Below are positions 57,919-64,000 of a stretch of 64,000 nucleotides of DNA, in pieces. Numbering within the stretch: position 1 is the first letter of the stretch; each line of letters begins with the position of its first letter. A program made the translations under genes and the position numbers. The notes below the pieces were generated by a model. That model did not search any database. It was not told the DNA's origin and was given only the letters and a program-made list of their open reading frames with translations. Source of the DNA: Hymenobacter cyanobacteriorum (GTDB taxonomy: Bacteria > Bacteroidota > Bacteroidia > Cytophagales > Hymenobacteraceae); assembly GCF_022631375.1 (NCBI RefSeq), contig NZ_JALBGC010000003.1:868001-932000 (forward strand), written 5' to 3'.

Positions 57919-58188
57919 ATGAAATTCTGGCTCATCTTCATTCTGATTTTTTTCGCGGTTCGCTACTTGTTGCCCATCGTGCTGCGGTTGGCGCTGGGCA
58001 GCTTCGTGCGTAAGCAGATGCGCAATAGTGGCTTCGTGGTGCCACCCCAGGGCCCGGCGGCCGGCAGCGGCCCGGCCACGCGGCCCGGCGAGGTACGGGT
58101 GGACTACGTGCCACCCACGCCGCCCGAGCGCGACAAGGCCAGTGGCTTCAAAGGCGGCGAATACGTTGATTTTGAAGAGGTGAAATAA
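57919..58188 (+). CDS. DUF4834 small membrane protein
   Basis: An 89-residue protein with one N-terminal membrane helix (KFWLIFILIFFAVRYLLPIVL), a basic turn (FVRKQMRN) and a soluble tail rich in Pro that ends in the family motif KGGEYVDFEEVK. DUF4834 proteins occur across Bacteroidota, usually 85-100 residues, function unknown. Start at 57919 is preferred over an upstream in-frame start. Confidence 0.82.
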   Translation: MKFWLIFILIFFAVRYLLPIVLRLALGSFVRKQMRNSGFVVPPQGPAAGSGPATRPGEVRVDYVPPTPPERDKASGFKGGEYVDFEEVK

Positions 58189-58206
58189 TTGCAGCGCGAA
58201 GGATTG

Positions 58207-58302
58207 GAACGTCATGCGGAGCGCAGCCAAAGCATCTCTAACGTGCAAGTAATTATTTACTCTCGCGGTATAGATGCCTCGGCTGCGCTCCGCATGACGT
58301 TC
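58207..58302. repeat. Dispersed inverted repeat, GAACGTCATGC family
   Basis: The arms GAACGTCATGCGGAGCGCAG and CTGCGCTCCGCATGACGTTC are perfectly complementary; the inner TAACGTG/CTCGCGGTA part is imperfect. It lies between the DUF4834 and YfhO genes. Confidence 0.9.
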
Positions 58303-58403
58303 TTCTTTTTCCGTTCCTGTGGCTTCTGCTTTTCTCTTCTAGCAGCTTCGCGCGGTTCTACTGTACCTTCGGGGCCATTTTCATTTTCCCCCGAATTGCC
58401 CTG

Positions 58404-60941
58404 ATGGCTGCTGTTGTTCCTGTTGCTTCTGTTTCGCCCGTGCCGCTGTGGCGCCGGGCCGTGCCGCACGTGCTGGCGGTGCTGTTTTTTGTGCTGCTGG
58501 CCTGCCTGTACTTTTCGCCCATCGTGTTCGATGGCAAAACGCTGGCCCAGCACGACATCACCCAGTTTCAGGGCGGCGCGCACGAAGCCCAGCAATACGC
58601 GGCCGTGATGGGCAAGGAGGCGCTCTGGACGAACTCCATGTTCTCGGGCATGCCCACCTACCTTATCAGCCTGCACTTCCCGGGCGACTGGTCGGGCTAC
58701 CTGCAGAAGGCCCTCACGCTGGGCCTGCCCGCCGTGGTAGCCAACCTGTTTCTGGCGCTGCTGTGCGGCTACATTTTGCTGGTGGCGCTAGGGTTGCGGC
58801 CGTTGGTGGCGGTGGCGGGCGCGGTGGCGCTGGGCTTTTCGAGCTACAACCTCGCCATTCTGGCCGCCGGCCACAACACCAAGAGCATGGCCCTGGCCTA
58901 CGCGCCGCTGGTGCTGGGCGGCCTGCTCGTGACGTACCGCCGCGACAAGTGGCTGGGCGCGGTGCTCTTCGCCGTGGGCCTCACGCTGAACGTGCACGTC
59001 AACCACCTGCAAATCACCTACTACCTGCTGCTGCTGGCCGCTATTTTTGTGGTGATTGAGCTGGTTGCTGCCGCCCGCGCCGGCCGGCTGCCCGAGTTCG
59101 CCAAGCGCACTGCCCTGCTGGGCCTGGGCGCGGCGTTGGCCGTGGGCGTGAGCTTCGGCCGCCTCTACACCACCGCCGAATACAGCAAGTACAGCAACCG
59201 CGGTCCGAGCGAATTGAAGTCGCTCGCGCCCACCGCGCCCGGCCAGGCCCCGGCCCCCAAAACCGAGGACGAAGGCACGGGCGTCGACCGCGACTATGCC
59301 TTCCAGTACAGCTACGGCGTGGGCGAAACTATCACGCTGCTCATTCCCAACTTCTACGGCGGGGCCAGTTCCATGCCGCTGGGCACGAGCTCGAACCTGG
59401 CCAAAGCCGGCTTGCCACAGGAATACCTGGCCAGCATGCCCACTTACTGGGGGCAGCAGAGCTACACGGCCGGCCCGGTGTACATGGGCGCGGTGGTGTG
59501 TTTCCTGTTCATTCTGGGCCTGTTTGTGGTGGAGAAGCGCACGCGCTACTGGCTGCTGGCGGGCACCATCCTGTCGATTCTGCTGGCCTGGGGCAAGAAC
59601 TTCGAAACCTTCAACTACCTGATTTTCGACCTGCTGCCGGGCTACAACAAGTTCCGCGCCGTGAGCATGGCCCTCGTGATTGCGCAGCTGGCCATGCCCA
59701 TTCTGGGCGCGCTGGCCCTGAGTCGGGTGCTGCGGCCCCGCGCCCCGCTGGCGCCCACGCTGCCCGGCACCAAGGCTCCGCTGCCAGCCGATGCTTCGGC
59801 CTTGCTGCCCAAGGTGCTGTACGCGGGTGCTATCACCGCCGGCCTGTGTGGGCTGGCTTACATCGCCAGCTTCAGCTTCGATTTTGCCGCGCCGATTGAT
59901 GGCGAGCTGACCAAGCAAGGCTTCACGCCCGAGTTGCTGAGCGCCCTGCGCGCCGACCGCGCCGACCTGCTCCGCAACGACGTGTGGCGCGGGCTGCTGT
60001 TCATTGGGGCGGCGCTGGGCGTGCTGTATTTCCACCTGAAAGGGCAGCTGAAAGTGGTGCCCGCCGCTGCCATTATGGTGCTGCTGGTGCTGGTGGACCT
60101 GTGGGGCGTGGACAAGCGCTACCTCGGCGAGAACAAATTCCAGAGCCAGACCATTGCCGAGGAATTCCAGCCCACTGCCGCCGACCAGATGATTCTGCAG
60201 GACAAGGGCCTGAGCTACCGCGTGCTCAACATGCAAAACCCCTTCAACGAGGCGCAGACGTCGTACTTCCACAAGAGCATCGGCGGCTACCACGGGGCCA
60301 AGCTGCGCCGCTATCAGGATTTGATTGAGCGCCAGATTTCGACCGGCAACCAGCAAGTGCTCAACATGCTGAACATGCGCTACCTCATCACCGGCGATGC
60401 CAAGCAGCCGGTGCAGCGCAACCCCGGCGCGCTGGGCAACGCCTGGTTCGTGAGCAGCCTCAAAACCGTGGCCAGTCCCGATGCCGAAATGGCCGCCCTC
60501 AGCGCCATCAGCCCCGCTACCGAGGCGGTAGTGGATGCCAGCAAATTCCCGCAGCAGAAAGCCGCTACCTACGACATTGCCGGCTCCAGCATCAGCCTGG
60601 CCTCCTACAGCCCCGATGTGCTGAAATACCGTGCTACGGCCGCCCACGATGGCCTAGCGGTGTTCTCCGAAATCTATTACGCCGACGGCTGGCAGGCCTA
60701 CCTCGACGGCAAGCCCGTGCCGCACTTCCGCGTCGATTACGTGCTGCGGGCCCTGCCGGTGCCGGCTGGCTCGCACACCATCGAGTTCAAATTCGAGCCT
60801 AAAGCCTACGCCGTGGGCAATGGCGTGTCGCTGGCGGCCAGCGTGGTGCTGCTGCTGGTGCTGGTCGGCGGCATCGTGTACGTGGTGCGCCGCAAGGAGC
60901 GCAGCGGCGACGAGCTGCTCGACGCGCCGGTGCTGGCGTAA
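58404..60941 (+). CDS. YfhO-family multi-pass membrane protein
   Basis: An 845-residue protein with about 12-14 membrane helices in the first 600 residues and a C-terminal extracytoplasmic domain (about residues 610-800) that ends in one more helix (VVLLLVLVGGIVYVV). Hallmarks are QHDITQFQGGAHEAQQY and GHNTKSMALAYAPLVLGG in early loops and a late KLRRYQDLIERQI. The family is related to GT-C glycosyltransferases; in Firmicutes YfhO is needed to glycosylate lipoteichoic acid. In Bacteroidota it is a common single-copy gene, with substrate unknown. The gene ends in a terminator hairpin. Confidence 0.88.
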   Translation: MAAVVPVASVSPVPLWRRAVPHVLAVLFFVLLACLYFSPIVFDGKTLAQHDITQFQGGAHEAQQYAAVMGKEALWTNSMFSGMPTYLISLHFPGDWSGYLQKALTLGLPAVVANLFLALLCGYILLVALGLRPLVAVAGAVALGFSSYNLAILAAGHNTKSMALAYAPLVLGGLLVTYRRDKWLGAVLFAVGLTLNVHVNHLQITYYLLLLAAIFVVIELVAAARAGRLPEFAKRTALLGLGAALAVGVSFGRLYTTAEYSKYSNRGPSELKSLAPTAPGQAPAPKTEDEGTGVDRDYAFQYSYGVGETITLLIPNFYGGASSMPLGTSSNLAKAGLPQEYLASMPTYWGQQSYTAGPVYMGAVVCFLFILGLFVVEKRTRYWLLAGTILSILLAWGKNFETFNYLIFDLLPGYNKFRAVSMALVIAQLAMPILGALALSRVLRPRAPLAPTLPGTKAPLPADASALLPKVLYAGAITAGLCGLAYIASFSFDFAAPIDGELTKQGFTPELLSALRADRADLLRNDVWRGLLFIGAALGVLYFHLKGQLKVVPAAAIMVLLVLVDLWGVDKRYLGENKFQSQTIAEEFQPTAADQMILQDKGLSYRVLNMQNPFNEAQTSYFHKSIGGYHGAKLRRYQDLIERQISTGNQQVLNMLNMRYLITGDAKQPVQRNPGALGNAWFVSSLKTVASPDAEMAALSAISPATEAVVDASKFPQQKAATYDIAGSSISLASYSPDVLKYRATAAHDGLAVFSEIYYADGWQAYLDGKPVPHFRVDYVLRALPVPAGSHTIEFKFEPKAYAVGNGVSLAASVVLLLVLVGGIVYVVRRKERSGDELLDAPVLA

Positions 60942-60961
60942 CTTTCAATCGAAAAGTAAGG

Positions 60962-61004
60962 AAAAGGGGATGGAGGAAACGCTAGTTTCTTCGGTCCCCT
61001 TTTT
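60962..61004 (+). terminator. Rho-independent terminator of the YfhO gene
   Basis: The stem AAAAGGGGA/TCCCCTTTT with an inner GAAAC/GTTTC pair and T-run; it lies only 18 bp before the next ATG. Confidence 0.75.
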
Positions 61005-61022
61005 CGTTTTGCCATTGGCCTG

Positions 61023-61946
61023 ATGCCTGCTCCGCAACTTTTGCAGTTACTTGACGAGCCCATTGCCGCGGCCCGTGGCGTGCGGCTCATGCTGTGGCGC
61101 GATGACCTCGCGCACCCCGACCTGCCCGGCAACAAGGCCCGCAAGCTGAAGTACAACCTCGCCGCCGCCCGGCAGCAGGGCCACCGCACGCTGCTCACTT
61201 TTGGCGGCGCGTATTCCAACCACATTGCCGCCGTGGCGGCCGCTGGCCGCTTGTTCGGCTTCGAAACCATTGGCCTGATTCGGGGTGACGAGCCCGCGCC
61301 TGGTACTGCCCTCAACCCCACGCTGGCGCAGGCAGTGGCAAACGGTATGAAGCTGCACTACCTCGACCGCAGCGCTTATCGTCGCCGAGCCGAGCCGGAG
61401 TTTTTAGCCGAAATGCTCGCCAGGTTCGGCCCGGCCTACGTGCTGCCCGAAGGTGGCACCAACGCGCTGGCCCTGCCCGGCTGCGCCGAGCTGGTGGCCG
61501 AAATCAGGCAGCAGGTAGCTTTTGATGCGCTGGCCGTGGCGGTGGGCACGGGCGGCACGCTGGCGGGCCTGCTCACGGGCCTGGCCGGCGCGGAACAAGT
61601 CGTAGGCGTGGCCGCGCTGAAAAACGGCGGTTTTCTGCGGCAAGAAGTAGATGCCCTGACGCTGGCCGCCACCGGGCAAGCCTTCTCAAACTACGCCATT
61701 CAGACCGATTACCACTTTGGCGGCTACGCTAGATATTCGACCGATTTACTGGCTTTTATCGCGCAATTTCAACGGCAGCATGGGGTGTTGCTCGACCCCA
61801 TTTATACCGGTAAGTTGCTGTTTGGAGTGCTCGATTTGATTGCGCGGGGCCACTTTGCGCCGGGCCGCACGGTGGTGGCTATTCACACTGGCGGGCAGCA
61901 GGCGTGGGCCGGCTGGGAAGCGCGGTTTGGCCCCGTGCTGAGCTAA
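61023..61946 (+). CDS. PLP-dependent ACC deaminase/D-cysteine desulfhydrase family protein
   Basis: A 307-residue fold type II PLP enzyme. The PLP lysine is Lys38 in LPGNKARKLKYN, and the substrate-binding FGGAYSNHIAAVAAAG and phosphate-binding VGTGGTLAGLL motifs are visible. The family includes 1-aminocyclopropane-1-carboxylate deaminase and D-cysteine desulfhydrase, which cleave amino acids to 2-oxo acid and ammonia, with or without sulfide. Activity cannot be assigned from this sequence alone, though D-cysteine desulfhydrase-like activity is common. It follows the YfhO terminator, so likely has a separate promoter. Confidence 0.88.
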   Translation: MPAPQLLQLLDEPIAAARGVRLMLWRDDLAHPDLPGNKARKLKYNLAAARQQGHRTLLTFGGAYSNHIAAVAAAGRLFGFETIGLIRGDEPAPGTALNPTLAQAVANGMKLHYLDRSAYRRRAEPEFLAEMLARFGPAYVLPEGGTNALALPGCAELVAEIRQQVAFDALAVAVGTGGTLAGLLTGLAGAEQVVGVAALKNGGFLRQEVDALTLAATGQAFSNYAIQTDYHFGGYARYSTDLLAFIAQFQRQHGVLLDPIYTGKLLFGVLDLIARGHFAPGRTVVAIHTGGQQAWAGWEARFGPVLS

Positions 61947-61964
61947 CGTTGCCGCCGGTGGGTA

Positions 61965-62450
61965 CTATTGAGGCTCGGCAGCAGCGTAGTGGGCCGGTGC
62001 CGCAACCAGCGCCCTGCGCGTCCAGTAAGCGTTGACTTGCTGTTGGTTGCGGCGGTGGGGCAGGGCTTCCAGTGCGCCACCGAAAATCACCAGGTTGCCG
62101 TACTGGCTGGTGGTGAGCACGCGCGCTAGCTGCCGGTGGTAGCGGGCGGCCACGGTAGTAGCGGCGGCATTGGCATCAACTCCCGCGGCGGGGGCCGTCT
62201 GGAGCTGGTAGAGCTGCCGCAGCTGCACCCGCGTGGGCTGTGCCAGCTGGCGCTGCTGCGTAGGCGTGAGGCTGAGCAGGTCGGTGAGGTAGGCCGTATA
62301 GGCCACTGCTGCCAGCTCCACGGCATCAACCGTATCGGGGGGGGCAATGCTGCGATGCTGCATCACCACCGGCACCGGCGGCAGCACCGGGCCGGGGCCA
62401 GCCGGCAGGTGTACTAAATGGGCGGCAACCAGGGTAAGGAGGTGATGCAT
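61965..62450 (-). CDS. Small secreted or membrane-anchored protein of unknown function
   Basis: A 161-residue protein with an N-terminal hydrophobic segment and a helical Gln/Arg-rich core (LTPTQQRQLAQPTRVQLRQLYQLQ) that resembles Spy/CpxP-type helical periplasmic proteins in composition only. An alternative TTG start at 62498 would add 16 residues (MRILLFTYLLGLALYL) and give a better signal peptide; I list the ATG. No family recognised. Confidence 0.6.
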   Translation of the reverse strand: MHHLLTLVAAHLVHLPAGPGPVLPPVPVVMQHRSIAPPDTVDAVELAAVAYTAYLTDLLSLTPTQQRQLAQPTRVQLRQLYQLQTAPAAGVDANAAATTVAARYHRQLARVLTTSQYGNLVIFGGALEALPHRRNQQQVNAYWTRRALVAAPAHYAAAEPQ

Positions 62451-62570
62451 AAGATACAAAGCTAAGCCAAGAAGATAGGTGAATAGCAGAATGCGCAAAC
62501 CTAAGCGGAGGTGTTCCGGCTCGCCGTTCTGATTAGTTGAACCAACGCAATTACTCGGCCAAACGGTTTT

Positions 62571-63770
62571 CTAGCCGTCGGTATTGTGGCGGTTGCGGCC
62601 GGCCGGCATCGAGCGGCCGCGGGCGTCTGCCCAGGTTGCTATCTCTAAGGTAGCTAACACAAACACGACCGGCAATATCGGAGCCAGGAAGCGCACGTCC
62701 CAATCGTCGACGGTGAGCATGATGATGGCCGTTTGCAGCAGAAGTATTCCGGCTAAAAACACGCGCGCCGGCCGCCAGACACCGCGTCGCTGCGCCCCCC
62801 GCGCCGCCAGAAAGTAAGCCGGCCACAGTACCAGCACGCCCAGCACGCGGTGCGCCAGCGAGTAGTGCGGCTTGAGGTAGCTGACGAACACAAACAGCTT
62901 GCCCAGCATCAGCTGGCTTAGGTACACCGGGTTGTGCACCGCGAAGTAAAGCACCCGCGCCGCCGGGCCGGTGCCGGGCGGCGGCATATCGAGCGGCGCG
63001 GCCTGGTGCACGGCCCACAGCTGGTAGCGGAAAATCAGTTCGCCGCGCTGGTAGGTGTCCATCAGATAAAACGTGGCAAGCTGGTGGTTGAGGGCGCTCC
63101 AGAGCAGCGGGGCCAGCAGCACCAGGCCCAGCAGCGCGGCGCGCCAGGGCCGGCGGTCGGGGCGGCGGCGCAGGGCATCGAGGCCGGCCAGCGCGGCAGC
63201 CAAACCCACCACAAAGCCGTTGGGACGGGCCAGCGCCGCGAGGGCCAGCACCAGCAGCAGCAACGCCCAGTCGTGCGGCTGGCCGGCTTTTACCTTGGTG
63301 AAGGCGCCAAACGACAGCGCCGTCAGGCTGATAAACAGCGACTCGGTGAGCAGAAAGACGTTGAACTGCTGAATGTCGGGCCAGGCGATAAAGGCCAGCG
63401 TGGCCAGCGCCGCCGCACCGCGCCCGCCCCGTGCCAGCCGCCGCGTGCCCCGATAGATGGCCCGCGTAGCCAGCGCCGACACGGCCATCTGGCCCGCCAC
63501 GATGCCCGGCCAGCCCAGCCCCAGCCGCAGCCACAGGCTTTGGAACAGTGGGTACAGCACGTAGCGCAGGTTGTGGCCCGGCTCGAAATAGCCGCGCTCG
63601 GCAATGCCGCGGGCGTATTCGAGGTAGCGGGCGCTGTCGTTCACGAAGTGCGGCCCGTGGAACTTGCGCCAGAAAAACAGCTGCACCAGCACCCACAGCC
63701 CCGCCAGCAGCGCCCGGTGGTGGGGCCAGAGTTTTAGCGTGAGCAGGCGAATAGGGGAGGGAGGGCGCAT
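62571..63770 (-). CDS. GT-C-like multi-pass membrane glycosyltransferase
   Basis: A 399-residue protein with about 10-11 membrane helices. The first periplasmic loop has FVNDSARYLEYARGIAERGYFEPG, the acidic-loop pattern of PMT/ArnT-like GT-C enzymes (Asp in NDS as catalytic candidate). The family is expected to transfer sugars from a polyprenyl-phosphate donor in the periplasm. The acceptor is unknown. The ATG at 63770 is clear. The next feature upstream is an inverted repeat. Confidence 0.78.
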   Translation of the reverse strand: MRPPSPIRLLTLKLWPHHRALLAGLWVLVQLFFWRKFHGPHFVNDSARYLEYARGIAERGYFEPGHNLRYVLYPLFQSLWLRLGLGWPGIVAGQMAVSALATRAIYRGTRRLARGGRGAAALATLAFIAWPDIQQFNVFLLTESLFISLTALSFGAFTKVKAGQPHDWALLLLVLALAALARPNGFVVGLAAALAGLDALRRRPDRRPWRAALLGLVLLAPLLWSALNHQLATFYLMDTYQRGELIFRYQLWAVHQAAPLDMPPPGTGPAARVLYFAVHNPVYLSQLMLGKLFVFVSYLKPHYSLAHRVLGVLVLWPAYFLAARGAQRRGVWRPARVFLAGILLLQTAIIMLTVDDWDVRFLAPILPVVFVLATLEIATWADARGRSMPAGRNRHNTDG

Positions 63771-63811
63771 ACGCCCGCAAAGCTAGGGCGGCAACTTCCG
63801 GTAGTTTGAAA

Positions 63812-63941
63812 AACGTCATGTCGAGCGCAGCCGAGGCATCTCGCGTGGGGTAGTAATCCAGTCGTTGGCTACGCCGAACTTCGATTGAAAAAGGATTAGT
63901 GGTGGTACGCGAGATGCCTCGGCTGCGCTCGGCATGACGTT
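63812..63941. repeat. Dispersed inverted repeat, AACGTCATG family, long spacer
   Basis: The arms AACGTCATGTCGAGCGCAGC and GCTGCGCTCGGCATGACGTT pair with one mismatch and continue into CGAGGCATCTCGCGT/ACGCGAGATGCCTCG. The spacer is about 60 bp, longer than in the copies at 5590 or 11269. Confidence 0.9.
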
Positions 63942-63990
63942 CTTTTATTCGCTTGACCACTTCACGGCCCAGCTTACGTATTCCCCTTCT

Positions 63991-64000
63991 ATGACCCTCA
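63991..64000 (+). other. Possible start of a plus-strand gene cut by the window edge
   Basis: An ATG (Met-Thr-Leu) lies 9 bases before the end. Ten bases cannot support a gene call. Confidence 0.15.

Overview
The window looks like a chromosomal segment of a high-GC member of the Bacteroidota, most like Hymenobacter or a close relative in the Cytophagales. The reasons are type IX secretion (T9SS) C-terminal sorting domains on several secreted proteins, a SusC/SusD pair with a hybrid two-component sensor, Bacteroidota-only families (DUF1573, DUF4293, DUF4476, DUF4834, DUF5700), TTG-N19-21-TAnnTTTG promoters in front of the tRNAs, and weak Shine-Dalgarno use. The genus is inferred from overall protein character; no database search was run.

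Layout. 1-5.5 kb (minus strand) is housekeeping: a cut-off CdaR/YbbR-like gene, yajC, a DUF1573 lipoprotein, NAD-type isocitrate dehydrogenase, a YtxH protein, long-form nusB and a leucine-type dehydrogenase. 5.7-14.4 kb holds two ABC exporter half-transporters, a VOC protein, a small T9SS-like protein, two tRNA-Pro genes, small envelope proteins, a GyrI-like protein and a DUF5700 HExxH peptidase. 14.4-24.4 kb has truA, a seven-repeat FG-GAP adhesin with a T9SS tail, a thiolase, DUF4293 and DUF4476 proteins, an arylsulfate sulfotransferase-like lipoprotein, a PorE-like TPR/PD40/OmpA lipoprotein and a conserved Bacteroidota protein. 24.6-29.5 kb carries a two-gene iron-sulfur oxidoreductase module, tRNA-Phe, a four-repeat membrane protein and another T9SS cargo protein.

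29.6-43.8 kb is the main accessory region: a complete, all-minus-strand fructan utilisation locus. In transcription order it has a hybrid two-component sensor with a periplasmic sugar-binding domain, SusC, SusD, an MFS sugar porter, a PfkB fructokinase and two GH32-type enzymes. It corresponds gene for gene to the levan locus known from Bacteroides thetaiotaomicron (sensor BT1754 to BT1765). An unusual feature is that the sensor gene begins with a near-identical copy of the first 21 codons of the MFS transporter gene.

43.8-64 kb has a DUF985 cupin, a TonB-dependent receptor, a fasciclin protein, a DnaJ-TPR membrane protein, a small operon ending in a prenylglyceryl phosphate synthase, a T9SS cargo protein preceded by three copies of an AATACC-N8-GGTATT dyad, a DUF5723/TSP3 protein, tRNA-Thr, small membrane proteins, a YfhO-type protein, a PLP-dependent deaminase-like enzyme and a GT-C-like membrane protein.

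Many intergenic gaps hold a long inverted repeat. Two sequence families recur (GAACGTCATGC or CTGTCATCC type; GTAGCG-GGACT type), and several others share only the architecture. Base changes in one arm are usually matched in the other. Three plus-strand-oriented GTAGCG arms supply the TAG stop codon of the neighbouring gene. No CRISPR array, transposase, integrase or phage structural gene was seen.
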